Position numbers and translations under genes: made by a program. Source: Amoebidium appalachense (taxonomy: Eukaryota; Ichthyosporea). From it: DNA of 64,000 bases. Within the stretch, counting starts at the first letter, position 1. Each line of letters opens with the position of its first letter. The notes under the pieces were generated by a model. It saw only the letters and a program-made list of their open reading frames with translations. It had not been told where the DNA came from and ran no database searches. The stretch spans positions 13,330,001 to 13,394,000 of the forward strand of contig CAVNZM010000001.1 in the NCBI GenBank assembly GCA_963693365.1, given 5' to 3'. Below are positions 24,720 to 59,335 of this stretch, piece by piece.

Positions 24720-25400
24720 ATGGCTCTAAGCGACAGTTCAAACGACTCCCTCGGGAGCTACATTAGCGTGCTCGAGTGCAGCGCCCCACACATGGCACAT
24801 AAGTTTAGCTCAAAGCAATGCCAGTCATCGCTAAAGCATTGCAGTGAGCGCACATGGGCACGCTCATCCCTCCGCGCCGGTTCATACTATGATGGTGAGA
24901 AGAAGGGAAACCTGTTTCACGGCTACGGTGTGCTCGTTACGAGCGGCTTTGTCTATGCCGGTGAGTGGGCAAACGGCAAGCAACACGGATACGGAATCCT
25001 TTACTCTACAAACACGTGCTCTATCTATGAGGGCCAATTCAAGGACGGCGCGGCACACGGTTACGGCCGCCAGCTGGTGCAGCGTGTGACCCACACACGG
25101 TACTACTACGGCCGCTTCTCAAAGGGAAAGTTTACGGCCCCACTCATTGGCCTCTTTGCTCTTCAGCACCGCAAGAATGGTGTGGAGGCCGCAAACGCTG
25201 CGCGGTTTGCAGTAAACCAGGCGAGCGAGCTTGCACAAGAATCGACAAGAAAAGCTCTGGAAACTGCCAAGAATAACCTGCTGAGCCCCCCCGAGAGGGT
25301 TGAGTTCTCTCTACTCATGCGCACTGCTTACGCAAAGGTCAAGGTTAAGCCTGCCGCACTTGAGCTTGGGCCCCTCACACGCCTTGTGTGCTCAAACTAG
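24720..25400 (+). CDS. MORN-repeat protein, 226 aa, single exon
   Basis: From the ATG at 24720 (the first ATG after the TATA box; an earlier in-frame GTG is ignored) the protein reads MALSDSSNDSLGSYIS... Three MORN units follow at about residues 57-125: YYDGEKKGNLFHGYGVL, YAGEWANGKQHGYGIL and YEGQFKDGAAHGYGRQ. MORN repeats bind lipids or act as protein scaffolds at membranes and the cytoskeleton. A hydrophobic patch (LIGLFAL) and an Ala/Glu-rich predicted helix (AANAARFAVNQASELAQES...) follow. No catalytic domain, such as a PIP kinase or SET, is attached. No intron and no poly(A) signal close by. Function beyond scaffold-like binding cannot be told. Confidence 0.8.
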   Translation: MALSDSSNDSLGSYISVLECSAPHMAHKFSSKQCQSSLKHCSERTWARSSLRAGSYYDGEKKGNLFHGYGVLVTSGFVYAGEWANGKQHGYGILYSTNTCSIYEGQFKDGAAHGYGRQLVQRVTHTRYYYGRFSKGKFTAPLIGLFALQHRKNGVEAANAARFAVNQASELAQESTRKALETAKNNLLSPPERVEFSLLMRTAYAKVKVKPAALELGPLTRLVCSN

Positions 25401-28212
25401 GAACACTGAGAATGTATGTTAAATAGCAACATAGTACAGCACGAAATTAGGTGAGAAAAGCACCGTCGAATGAACGAACGTCTGCAATAGTACATAAATG
25501 AATGTAAGCCTTTGTAAGTAGATAATTAGCTGCTCGGGGCTGGTCCCCTTAGAAGATATAAGGGAAGCTGGTCTTCTCTGCACATAACAGAAATACAGTT
25601 GATCAGCCACCGGCCCCTCATCCACCTGATTTTCTGCTGCAGTCAAAACCGTTTTCGTTTTCTTACCGAGCTTCAAACTGGCAAAATGAAGTGGCCGACA
25701 ACAGTGTACTGGTGCTCAAGTTGAGACGAAAAGCGAGCTGCTCGCCGGCTATGATTGCCGGCTATGATTGAAGTATTTCACGTGCCTCACCTACATAGAG
25801 ATCTATGCTACGTTTGACGACCACCTTGCAGGTCTTCTTTGCACATAAACTTTACTCATACGTGTAGTTGCCTACCGCAAGAAGTTGTGGTGGTGGTGGT
25901 GTGCGGGGTGTGTGTGTGTGTGTTTTTTGTTTTTTTCTTTTTTGGGGGAGGGGGGGGGGGGGGGGGGGGGGGGGGGAGGGGGGGGGAGGAGATGACGGTT
26001 TGCTGCTTATTATCGACATGCATGCGAGGTATTATGTGTTGCCGGCACCAATTGATCTGTTGCAGGCACCACGGCCAGCAGTACTTCCAATCAAGAGTGA
26101 CTAAAATCCAAAAGTGATTAAAATCATGGGAATCCGCTAATGGATCCGAATTCTAAGTGTGGTTTGAGATGGGCATATCAACTGGACAAGGATGGTAATA
26201 TTAAAACTTAGAAAGCATCAGTTATCGGCCACACTCCGTAGGTGTGCAGGTGTGGCAACGAAAGTGGTACCTGGGTGCCGACGGTCCAGATGTGGTGTAG
26301 AAAGTGGTGTCTGGTTACTGAAAAAGAGAGAAGGAAGAGAGAGAGAGAGAGAGTGTGTGTGTGTGTGTGTGTGTGTGTCTGTGGGGGGGGGGGGGGGGGG
26401 GGGAGGGGGAGGGAGGGGCCTGCTTGTCTCTGTTCGCATCTGTCTGTTTATGTCAACACGGTGTGTGTGCGCATAATACGTGAGTGCGTGTGAATATACC
26501 ATATGGGTTTGTTGATGTGCGTGGATGGGTTTATTTGTGAGTGTAGGCGCTGCGTGGGCTGAGACAGTGTGTGTTCTCACACACGTGTGCTTGTGTCCCG
26601 GAGCGTTTGCCCCCGTGTGCGCCTGTGCATGTGCGTGCGTCCCTGTGAGCATAGGTGTGCCCTACGGTGCGTGTGTGTATGTCTTGCTGATTTGTGTGTT
26701 TGTGTTCTAACATTTTGTGTGGTGCTTTTGGGGCGCTGCAAAGGTTTACTTCGGCCTCTTTTTGTGGTCAACAGTTACATGGCTTCTGTGTATATTATTT
26801 CGGTGTAACACATCACTTACACAATATTGTGTATGTATGTATTTCCCTTTCCCAACGAGAATAAGCCATCGTGGGTCTTTCTATATAGGCATCACTACTA
26901 ATGAACACAGTCGACGTAAAGATCATAAATCAGTAACTTGGTCCACAAGTTTCAGTCCCCCGAGGCTCTCGTCCATGCCTTACACCCACCTAGCTCAAGT
27001 AATTATGCAACTCGCTCGGTCTATTAGGATTTTCAATGTGCCGCATAGTATGGATGTTAGGTATGTACGTGTGTGTATTCTGACAGCGGTTTAATGAGGG
27101 CATGCATCGTGCATGCGCACAACAGCCTGTGGAGAACAGAAAAGGAAGGCAGAAGAAAAACTGATGAAAGTTTCCGAAGGCGCCGTCGACTGGTCGTGGC
27201 CCAGCCAACACAATGAACCAGGCTGTGAAATTATGGAGTTTAGGGGGCCTGGTGGCCCTGCAGGGGCAACCTGGCAAGGGCATGGTCTTCCAAAAACTAC
27301 CATTTCAAAATAATAAGTTCAATTGAATATAATTTTGTAAAAAAAAAAAAAAAAAAAAAAACCCTTTGTAAGGAACTGCTTTCTCAGAAATAACTTTTTC
27401 ACTGAGTCGCTCAGGCTCAGCTACTCAGACTGACTGAGGCCGACTCAGCCTCTGAGTGCCGTCAGCGGCCCCACTTTTGACTTTTCGCACCCTGGCGCCA
27501 ATCAACAGCAACCAATCAAAACGTAGATATAGGAATGGTAGCTATCTGATTGGTCAAAACAGTATCACTTGGAAATGAAGCAACAGCAACTTGTGAAGCA
27601 AGCAACTTGAATCACAGGCCAGTCCACGAGACAATGTTGAAGAGCTTAGAAAGTGTGCTTCAAAAAACCTCACTATTTGTGTTCCCTCTTCTGTTCCAAG
27701 CTTCTTTATATAGTTATATACTTACTCTTTCTGGTTATTACTTTTCCTTCTTTTAAACATTCCTTGTTCATTTTGATGTGTATACAGAAATTCTGATGGT
27801 TTTTGGGATCTTTTAGATCTAAACGCATATATATGGTTGGTATCTAAATCCACATCGTATAGTCACCTTCTGTTTCATTGCACGAAACCATCCTTTCGAC
27901 TAATGTCCCAAATCTTGAGACCAGCAAGATCAGTTGTGCAAGGGCCCGTTCATTCTACTTATGCTAGTTATAATTGCCCGTTGTCTTCAGACGTTAACAA
28001 TAATTGACCGAGAAGCCAGTTCCATGCATGTTGTCTCAAAGAATTGTCGAAGAACAGCAGTGACATCCTTGTTTCCATCCCAAACCACTAAAACCAGCGG
28101 AAAACATTGGCTTTCTACATGCACCCTTGCCAATATTTGATAGGCGTTTGTACCCTCCAGTTTTTACGAACCCAACTAGTGCAAACCCACCACGTATACC
28201 TAAACTGCCAAC
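25401..28212. other. Intergenic spacer upstream of the LRR gene
   Basis: Contains a G run and GT-rich stretches (25884-25985, 26340-26720) and an A tract at 27340-27361 preceded by AATAATAAG, which could mark the 3' end of a retroposed copy. Promoter-like elements occur at 27400-27560. Short ORFs here have no recognisable domain. Confidence 0.5.
27400..27560 (+). promoter_or_regulatory. Candidate LRR-gene promoter (bZIP-like and CCAAT boxes)
   Basis: Within ~75 bp there are several CTGAGTC/GACTCAG half-sites, including the inverted pair CTGAGTCG ... CGACTCAG. Three CCAAT-type boxes follow (two CCAATCA near 27500-27515 and GATTGG at ~27548). The ATG is ~650 bp further on, so a 5' leader or leader intron would be needed. 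Confidence 0.35.
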
Positions 28213-37273
<9,061 letters not shown>

Positions 37274-37927
37274 GGCAGCCGGCAGTTCCGTGCGTGGGCT
37301 CAAAGAACTCCTGCGCTCCTCAATGGGGAGGGTTTTCGCTTTCCCGCCACATGCCCAGGAACACGAATGCATTCCCCCGGGGAACTTTCAGAAGCGTTGG
37401 GGTCCCTAGGGGGGAGGGGGGGAAGGGGGGGGGGGAGGTGTCACGGTGTGTGTGTGGGGGGGGGGGGGGGATATATTCGGATGAATGTCAATGGGCCTAA
37501 CATGCCCGAAGCCAACCAACTGTTGTAGAATATGTAGTAACGTGATCTCTAAGAAGGACAAAGCACCAATTCTGGTGCTATGGAAAGTGCAAGTACATAT
37601 GTATGCGGCTTGGTGTCACGGTATGTATTTAACATGTTATTTCTTACAGGAGTGTTCTTGTGGGCATACTGGTTTAACTTGATGTTATTTCGGGAAGATT
37701 TACGAATATCCGGTTTTGGACGTCGTTTAGAAGCATTGTCCGAGTCCCTCGTTTTGGGTGCATAACGTACGGGAGGTTTGTCTTTTAAACAGCAACACAA
37801 TAAGTGAGGGGCGCAGGCGTCACCTTAGAGATCAATATTTGACAGTGCAGAACGAGTAGCAGTTGACTTCCAAGCTCACTGAAACTCGGAGTCATTGCAG
37901 ACTTGAATGTTTCCGGAGTTATTATGT

Positions 37928-37967
<40 letters not shown>

Positions 37968-38130
37968 CATTGTGTACATGCATGTGTGTGAGTAGGTGGG
38001 TGGGGGTGGGGGTGGGGGTGGGCGGGTGGGTGGTGGTGGTGGTGGTGTGTGTGTGTGTGTGGTGGTGGTGAGGGGGGGGGGGGGGGGGGGGGGGATTGTT
38101 GTCGTTGCAACACTTCTTGATGCCCTATAG

Positions 38131-38265
38131 TATACCTGGCCCAGCCTGGGCACCGGAATGATTGCCACAACGGGCCACCTGTGCAGCCAGCCATCAATGG
38201 GGCCTGCGCAGCTGCCAGAACTACTGAAACCGTTTCACACCCTTGATCAGAGCCTCTCAGGCTAA
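38131..38265 (+). other. Exon-like open frame, unassigned
   Basis: After an acceptor-like CCCTATAG (38130) the frame reads YTWPSLGTGMIATTGHLCSQ and continues to LLKPFHTLDQSLSG and TAA at 38263-38265 with ordinary amino-acid composition, unlike the neighbouring repeat translations. Phase 0 does not fit the last sure LRR exon (phase 2), so an extra exon would be needed. Could be a terminal exon or chance. Confidence 0.25.
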
Positions 38266-38440
38266 TGAATAATCATGATCATGGATGATGACGAAGACAT
38301 ATCATATAGGGCCGGTTTTGGGCATCCATATTGGATGCGGAGTGAGGTGAACAGCCGGGACTAGAACATATGTCACACATGTGTACACGGCCTGTTCCGC
38401 TCACTGGTTCTACGTCATGAAGGTGGTCTTGATCTACACA

Positions 38441-38605
38441 AGGAGCTCACCTACGTCACACACTGACACTGAATGTGTGTGGGTCACTGTGTGACGCAAG
38501 TGAGCTCCTGTTTTGAGTGTAAGGAACGGGCACCATGCGCCGTCACCACCTTCCATATCTCTGTGCGTGTACGTCAGAGGAGCTCCCGCCTGCGTCACAC
38601 TTGGA
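38441..38605. promoter_or_regulatory. Inverted repeat with ACGTCA (CRE-like) motifs, three copies
   Basis: Arm 38441-38467 (AGGAGCTCACCTACGTCACA...) and arm 38483-38509 are inverted repeats matching at about 23 of 27 bases around a ~15-base loop. A third, direct copy lies at 38578-38605 (AGGAGCTCCCGCCTGCGTCA...). Further TACGTCA sites are at ~38411 and 38570. It may be a regulatory cluster for the DEP gene 1.3 kb downstream. Confidence 0.5.
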
Positions 38606-38673
38606 CACAGTCACGGTGGCACACAAGCGGCTGTTCGACAGGTGCTCATTTGTAGATTTATTCTGCGTCATCT

Positions 38674-38952
38674 GATTGGGTGACTAATGAGCGCTGCCTT
38701 GGAACTGGTCAACTGGGATCGATCTTGCAGATTCTTGGTGGGAAACAACATTATATTTGACTGGGTATATATCTTTGTTGACACAGAACAGTGGATATAT
38801 TACAACCTAACATGTGTTTATAAAGAAAAAATGGTGTGGTAGGCTTTTTTCCTGATTCGTTTCTGTCAAATTAGCTGATTGACGTTGACTGGTTTATCAC
38901 GGTTATCACATAGGAATCTAGCCAATCGGAGAATGAGCTTCGCTGATTGGGT
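38674..38952 (+). promoter_or_regulatory. CCAAT cluster upstream of the DEP gene
   Basis: GATTGG at ~38673, CCAATC at 38922 and GATTGG at 38945, the last followed by TTTAATAAAAG. About 1 kb before the ATG at 39909, so a leader or leader intron is implied if this is the promoter. Confidence 0.35.
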
Positions 38953-39908
38953 TTAATAAAAGCAATGCAAATATCTCGGTGTTTGCAAATTGTGGGGATT
39001 TTGCTATTTCTGTGAGAAAGACATGGACCATGGTGTGGAGGTTTTTTATATTTTTTATTCAGTGTTTCTTTTGTGTGTGTGTGTGGTATAGCTTACCTGA
39101 ATTTTTAAGAACCAACTGTGCCGTCCTTCGGAGAGCATAAATATAAATTCTCCAGCTCTTGGATTCATACACTTTAGTGAGAGAATTTACCGGCTTCTGA
39201 GCCACCTTTCTCATTGGGTGGGGAAGAGCAATCAATTCGTGTATAGTCTTCGCATTCTGCAAATGTAAACAGAAGAAAAGTCACCTCACAATGAGGCTCA
39301 CATTTCACGCTGCCAAGAGGAGCCACACACACACTCCAAGCTGCAGCTCTTACCTATGGGTTATATGTTTGCACTACGCGTGTCAGTTTGTTCTCTTTCG
39401 TTGCATTTGTATAGCGACTGTACCACTTGAACGTACCACTACACGTGCACAGCTCTCTCGACGCGCACCAGAAATCGTTATGTCCATCTTTTAGAGCTAG
39501 GGGAGGAAAAGAGATAAACCTAAACACAGGGGGTATGCTATAGCGTAGGTTGATGTGTAAACGTGCTTGCAGCGTTCATTGTTTATCGCGAGTCACTTTG
39601 GCGCCCAGTCGCTGGATACCTTTCGGGTGCGAGTCAACAGGCACGCACACCCATATGCGCCTGTTCACCAACCCACATTGCTGCAACACTTATGTAGACA
39701 CCTCTGATACACACACACACGTTCGGTTTGATTCTACCCCGGTAGGTGCTTTGCCTCTTGCATAACAAACACTTGCATGTAGTCTCGAAATAGCTGTTCT
39801 TCTTTTTTTTTTTTTTTTTGGTGCTACTACCAACACAGTACATCTTTCATAACTTCTCCGCACAACCACCGAGCCGCAACCTACAAAAAACAAAAGACAA
39901 CAATCAAC

Positions 39909-46159
<6,251 letters not shown>

Positions 46160-47493
46160 CATGAATCTGTTTTTGGTTCTTCCTACCTTCCATGTATGGC
46201 TAGGTGGACTATTTCAAACCGACCTGCCCGGCAGTCAGGACACCCATGTAACACATCAAAGATTTACACACACCGTCGGGGCTCTATTTTTTTTACTGCC
46301 TCATTCTTTTCTTTTGAACAATAACGTGGCTCCAGAGCCCTCCTTTCTCATATTGGCATGAAACAAAAATAGTAACTTCAAAGAATAACAAAGTTGAGTA
46401 TCAACGATCGGTATAAATGGGTTGCAGGCTTTGCTACAGGAATACAAGAGAATATGAATATGGAGGTGGGGTTACCAGATTAGTTATTCATGAAAATGGC
46501 ATTTACTATTTGATTTATGATGATTATAAGGTGAATCATTTGTAACTAAATGTATTATGTCTGATAAAAGTGTAAATGTCGAGTCAGGGCCCACGTATAA
46601 ATATTTCCTGGGCCGCCATAGTGTACAGCTGTAATATCATGGATATTTGATACCGTAACAAACCTTGCTGTAAATATTGCCGTGAATATTGCTGCACATA
46701 CATCTTGACAAAAGCAAGATGCATGCATATATGGCTACACACATTGCTGTAAATATTGCCTGAAATATTGCTGTAAATACATCTTGGTAAAAGCAAGATG
46801 TCACCTCCTGGTAGACCATCCACTGTGTGGTTGTGTCCCAGCTGGGTCGCAGATCATATGTACCCCGATGTAGATATAATAATAATTGGTAAGATAAAGT
46901 GACGAGATAATCATAAGTTATAATCCGGGTGATGAGGTAAACGAGTGGTGAGATATGGTGGTGGCTTGCAAAATATTCTGAGAAATATTGTTCAAAACAA
47001 ATATCAATAAACACTGTAGAACATCCACAGCAGACTTGGTGATATATGATGCGCCGGATATTTGCATCCAGCACTAATTAAGAAACCCCCTTCCTCCCAC
47101 CCCCCAACTCCCCCCCCCCCCCCCTCCGCCCCCCCACCCCACCCCAGCCCCTCTCCGCCCCTTCCCCTCCCCCCCCCCCCCCCCCCCCCCCTTCCTCCTT
47201 CCCCTTTCCCGGCCATAATCGTTTGTGTCAGACGCTCAAGCTAACGGTTACATACCTTACCGAGGCCGCGGCATTCTGACTCATGATAGTCGTGACAGAC
47301 GCCACAAATTTAAACTATGGGCATGTGCCCATGCAATAGCTCGATACTGAATATAAGTTAGTGTTCATTTATAAAGGTAAATTTGCCAAAATGAGCCCAT
47401 CGCCATCTGATGATCCCAGGGAGCATAGTATCAATGTTATCATGAATTCAAGTTACCCTTTCTTTCGTTTCGTTCCCTTCTTTTCTTTTCTCT

Positions 47494-47541
<48 letters not shown>

Positions 47542-48198
47542 TTCCCCCGCCCCCCTTGGACACATAAGCAACGTTTTCTTAGTTAGCCACAATTTTATAT
47601 GCATGGTGGCCGCAGCGGGATCATGATTTGTGGGGTGGTGTGTGCATGTATGCATGTGTGTGTGGGGGGGGGGGGGGGGGGGGGGGGGGGAGGGGGGGGG
47701 AGGGGGGGGGGGAGGGGGGGGGGGGGAGGGCCAGTCGGTGGCCTGGTCCAGCCTGGGGTCCCGGGTGCAGAATAATGGGTTCTACAGGTACAAACAAACA
47801 AAATTGACAAAACACTCACATGACATACATATATTGTAGATACAAGCGATACATTAGGCTAAGCATGCATACATGATCATCTAATTATCATGATTAAACT
47901 CAATCTAGGCTAATAGATAGGCACCCACGTACACTCGGTCACGGTGAGTGGTGGCGCCTTCCAAGGCCTTCAAGTTGGGTATGTTGAACCGGCATCAATA
48001 GTATTACAGTGTGCACACCGGTGCGACAGCGGCACACACACACTGTCAGTGATACCCAGAAACTACTCACTCCGTACACAGTCACATGATCGAGCTCCAC
48101 GCACATGCACGCGTGTATCGATGCTGTAACATCCGGAAACAACACCACGTGCACCCACTAGTACAGCAGCCTGCGACAAGCTAATACTACTATTAGGG
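46160..48198. other. Spacer after the DEP gene
   Basis: AT-rich sequence to ~47040, then C-rich and G-rich runs (47100-47200, 47497-47545, 47662-47730). It includes the hairpin repeat pair at 46668-46800 and an AATAAA at 46997. No gene supported. Confidence 0.55.
46668..46801. repeat. Two copies of a ~50-bp unit with a small hairpin
   Basis: CTGTAAATATTGCC-TGAATATTGCTG-ACATCTTG...CAAGATG occurs twice (46668-46720 and 46752-46801). Each ends in CATCTTG-7 nt-CAAGATG, a 7-bp inverted repeat. Confidence 0.6.
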
Positions 48199-48212
48199 TT
48201 TGGCGCGCCAAA
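48199..48212. promoter_or_regulatory. Perfect palindrome TTTGGCGCGCCAAA (E2F-like)
   Basis: A 14-bp perfect palindrome matching the E2F/DP consensus on both strands. No gene start is close; the acyltransferase ATG is 2 kb away. Confidence 0.4.
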
Positions 48213-48319
48213 AAAACGTTTTTGGAAACAATAACAACAACAATAATTATCCAAATTATTAAAAGAAAAATAAAGAGGGGGACAGGAGGTGGGGGGAGAG
48301 ATAGGGGGGGGGGGGGGGG

Positions 48320-48326
48320 GGGGAGT

Positions 48327-48399
<73 letters not shown>

Positions 48400-49100
48400 G
48401 AGACAGAGAGAGAGAGACGAGACAGAGAGGGAGAGAGAGAGAGAAAGAGAGAGAGGTGCGAGAAAGGAGCGGAGGGGGGGGAGGGGGGGGGGGGGGGGGA
48501 GAAGGAAAACCTCTCGTATGATACACCGTATGTAGGTCACAAGCCTTCGGAAAATCCAGGTGCCAGTGGCAGTGGCCCATGTCATGCAAAATTAAATCCT
48601 GTGTTCCCAGCGGCACTTGGCACTGCCAGGCTAACGGTTTGTGTGTGTAGCTGTGCGTGTGTGTGCGTGTGTGTGTGCACACGTGTGCGACTGTGCGTGT
48701 GCGTGTGCATGCGCGTGTGTGTAGGTGTGAGCAGGTGTGTCCGTGTTTGTGCATGTGTGAGGGTGTGCGTGCGAGTTGTGCGTGTGTGCGCGTGCGTGTG
48801 TGCGTGCGTGTGCGGCGTGTGTGTATGTGTGTGCATGCGGATGTGCGTGCGTGTGTGCGTGTGTGGGTGTTTGTTTTCGTGTGTGTGACTGTGTGTGCGT
48901 GCGTGTTTGGGTGTGTATGTGTGAAACTGTGTGTGTGTGTGTGTGTGTATGTGCGTGTTTGCGCGCGCGCGCGCGCGCGTGTGTGTGTGTACACACGCGT
49001 GCGTATGTGTGTGCGTGTGTGCGTGTGTGTGTGTACACACGCGTGCGTATGTGTGTGCGTGTGTGCGTGTGTGCGTGTGTGCGTGTGTGCGTGTGTTAGG
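48320..49100. repeat. AG microsatellite, G runs and GT-rich block
   Basis: AG run at ~48330-48440, G runs (48472-48500) and a degenerate GT/GTGC block (48640-49098) including a perfect CG run at ~48961-48980. Confidence 0.85.
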
Positions 49101-49333
49101 CCCTGCTTGGAGCCGGAACCTCATCAAATCCTACCATGCATGTCGATAATAAATGATGAAACAGCACATCTCCCCCTCTAAAGCACCCACCGTAACAGTT
49201 TCCACTTCATTTCCCGACGCCAGCTGACTCGCGCGCCCGGAGCTGCTGCGCGGCCAACAAAACACGTGTAGGCAACTCAAGTGCGGTAGGCCGGTGGTAG
49301 ACAGGTGGCTCACAAAAATTTAACCCAAACGCA

Positions 49334-49390
49334 CTGATTGGTTGATGGAAACCAAATGGGTCGTCGTGGTTGGTTTGTTTTCATTGGTTG
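49334..49390 (+). promoter_or_regulatory. Paired CCAAT boxes upstream of the acyltransferase gene
   Basis: GATTGGTTGATGG (49336) and CATTGGTTG (49382), about 850 bp before the ATG at 50215. Confidence 0.3.
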
Positions 49391-50214
49391 TAAAGTGATT
49401 ACTGAAAAAGGCTATACTGAAAGTTCGGGCGTACGTTACATACATAGTACTGCATTCAGAAAGATAGGAATACGGAACAATATCCACTTTGTTATTCAAC
49501 CATATATTTTCATGCTGTGTCGGGTCGGTTATCTAGTTAAAGCAGCCAGACCAGGGAGTCAAGTGACTCAAGTGCAACGTGCCAAAAACGTGGATTTTAA
49601 CTCGTCAACCATTCGCTGTTTATCACGTAACCGCATCACCGTGTTGCTCTTTTCCCTTTTTGCTCAACCATAAAAAGCAAACTCCTTTTTCCGAAAACAT
49701 CAATTCCTCGCTCACGATCGGTTAAACACATCACATTACCCTTCGGCCTTTTTAACTCATGAGGGTGTCACTTTCATCAATCATTTTCTGTTCGAAAAGA
49801 AAGAGGTAGGGATCCCTCTAGTTGTGCACAATCAAGAGAACAGGTTTGAGATGCACATTTTTCAACCATACACAAAAAAAACTGTGGGCTTATCGGATTT
49901 TTTGGACGTTTCACCAAGTCTTTTGCAACTATTGTTCCCTTATACATGTGTCTTTTTGCTTCTCAAACCAAGTGACATTCGCTCACACGTGCAACAAACA
50001 ATAATCTGCCGTTTCTTCAGCTAGAAAAATTGGCTGCACTTTTGATTCTTATGCAAGTCACTTGTGTCACTTCTCCACGTCTATTCATACCCTCGAAGTT
50101 GGGACAATTTTTTCACTGTTACTAACCCGTTTTCCTCGCAACCCACAGAACACCATCCTCCTACAACAGCACACACCATATACACATAATTCCCTTCAAC
50201 AATTCCACAAGAAA

Positions 50215-57555
<7,341 letters not shown>

Positions 57556-58845
57556 GCCCCGCGTGTATCCAAGCACGGGAATATCTCGTCAAACGGAAAT
57601 TGAAGTAACCCGCATGAATAGAGAGATGCATATACGGCATTTTTTTTTGGGATGGAAGATCGACGTCCCGGATATATCCGTTTTGAAACTCTGGATTTTT
57701 ATTGGATACCCAGCTAACACAACAAACTGTGATGAATTCATTAGCGCGAGTGACACCAGCTGGAAAAAAATTTGCAAATACTTGGGTTGTAGACGTTCAC
57801 TTTTTTTTTTCCTTCTTCTTTTTTTTTTTTTTTGGCACCTCCGCCTTTTTTTTATTGATCTTTTAGAAATATTTTACAGGTGTGCATTTTGACTAAAGCT
57901 GCTCTTCTCTTTTTAACCCCCACCGACTTCATTGTTATTGGTATAGGCACGTGTACTACACGTTATAAGATAGACAGGTCCATTCTAGATCTCCACCTGA
58001 TAATTAACGGGTTTAATACTGTGATGTTTGTAATAGGAGTGTGCACTTGGAATATCGAGCTGGAGATGTGACCATTAAAGCACTATGAGGGAATTAAATT
58101 TCTGTGGGTTTTGCATAGGTGGCTCGACCCGGAACGATCCATGGACTGTAACATATACTTACACTTGTAGACAAGGGCAATAAAAACCAGCTCACACGTG
58201 CCCACCTGTGGCACAAGGTATGGTTTTGACCACACAGCGCACACATATGTCCCATCATGGGGCTTGCTCATGCTTGCCACTTGAAATAGCTCACAGGGCA
58301 AAAAACAAAACAAAACCCGCGTGCCCGAGCTGTACGGTGCCCGTGCATGCATATGCATATATGTCAAATTTGCTATGTTCCGGCCACATGCCGCATTTCC
58401 CGTGCACACGCGCAGTGCGCACGTGCGTAAGCACCTGTTCATGGCAATGCATGTTGAACAGAAAGGAAAGAATAAAAATGAAGTTTTGTACATGTACACG
58501 GCCGTGGGTATGCGTGCCTGGTTTGTACGCTGCATGCGCATGCACGGAGTTCATCATACATGTGTGACACAGGGCAGGTGTCCAATGTGCATATGCATGC
58601 ATGCAGCTACACGTTGTACAATGAGCAAACACGTGGGATATTGGATGTCGCTGCAGCTGCACGCACATGTGTACGCGAGTGTGCTGTGTACACCAGTGCG
58701 TGTGGATGCATATGTGCGTGCATGTGCGTAAATGTGTTTGGGGGGTGGGTGGAGGATATATGGGTGTGTGGGTGCACGGTGTGCATGTGTCCCCGGGGGG
58801 GATGGGGGGGGGGGGGGGGGGGGGGGGGGAGGGGGGGGGGGGGGG
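57556..58845. other. 3' flank of the acyltransferase gene
   Basis: Candidate poly(A) signals: ATTAAA at ~58074 and AATAAA at ~58180. The remainder has ATGCATATGCAT-like words and no supported gene. Confidence 0.45.
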
Positions 58846-58979
58846 TAGAATGCGGAACACGGCACGAAGCACAAGTACACGATGAGAAACAAGGTCACAG
58901 GACACGGGCAAAAGCAAAAATTCAAGTATGCAACATCAGCAACGCACGCAGTATTCAAAATAAGCAGAGCCCATCCTCA

Positions 58980-58980
<1 letters not shown>
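58846..58980 (-). repeat. Short C-tailed element, copy G (minus strand)
   Basis: Reverse complement begins CTGAGGATGGGCTCTGCTTAT, passes GCTGATGTTGCATACTTGAA and ends CGTGTTCCGCATTCTACCCC with C runs. It lies outside the genes I can define. Confidence 0.7.
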
Positions 58981-59012
<32 letters not shown>

Positions 59013-59293
59013 GGGGGGGCATCAACTGGGTTGACAATAGGTTTATGACGATAATTCATATTTTATTCCATTTGTGTAGTCCCTCTAAATTTCCGAGAAG
59101 CAAAAAGATCCTCTAGCTTCTAAAAAGCAACTAATAAAATTAATATTAGTTGACTAACTTAATGGTATCTATTTAAAAAAGACGTGGTATAGCTGTGTTC
59201 AATTCACAGCCTGCACAACTGATACAAAATGTCACTTATGTCCTCTGGTTTTGTGTGTCCCGGCTTGTGCATGAATGCGCGCGTGTGTACGTG

Positions 59294-59335
<42 letters not shown>

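Larger units (their letters stand above)
37274..38660. other. Spacer after the LRR gene
   Basis: Contains G and GT runs (37404-37470, 37926-38095), an exon-like frame at 38131-38265 and the CRE-like inverted repeat at 38441-38605. Nothing else is supported. Confidence 0.5.

Noticed and set aside
27113-27313. 66-codon frame before an A tract, possible processed pseudogene
   Set aside because: No recognisable protein and no intron-containing parent in the window; the A tract alone is weak.
37287-37410. Alternative last LRR exons (SSVRGLKELLRSS... or SSRQFRAWAQ...)
   Set aside because: Both are open but need acceptors just inside the nearer one at 37254; no basis to prefer them, so the shorter end was used with reservation.
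58083-58541. 152-codon minus-strand frame
   Set aside because: Cys/His-rich through repeated GCACATGC-like words, no splice or promoter support.
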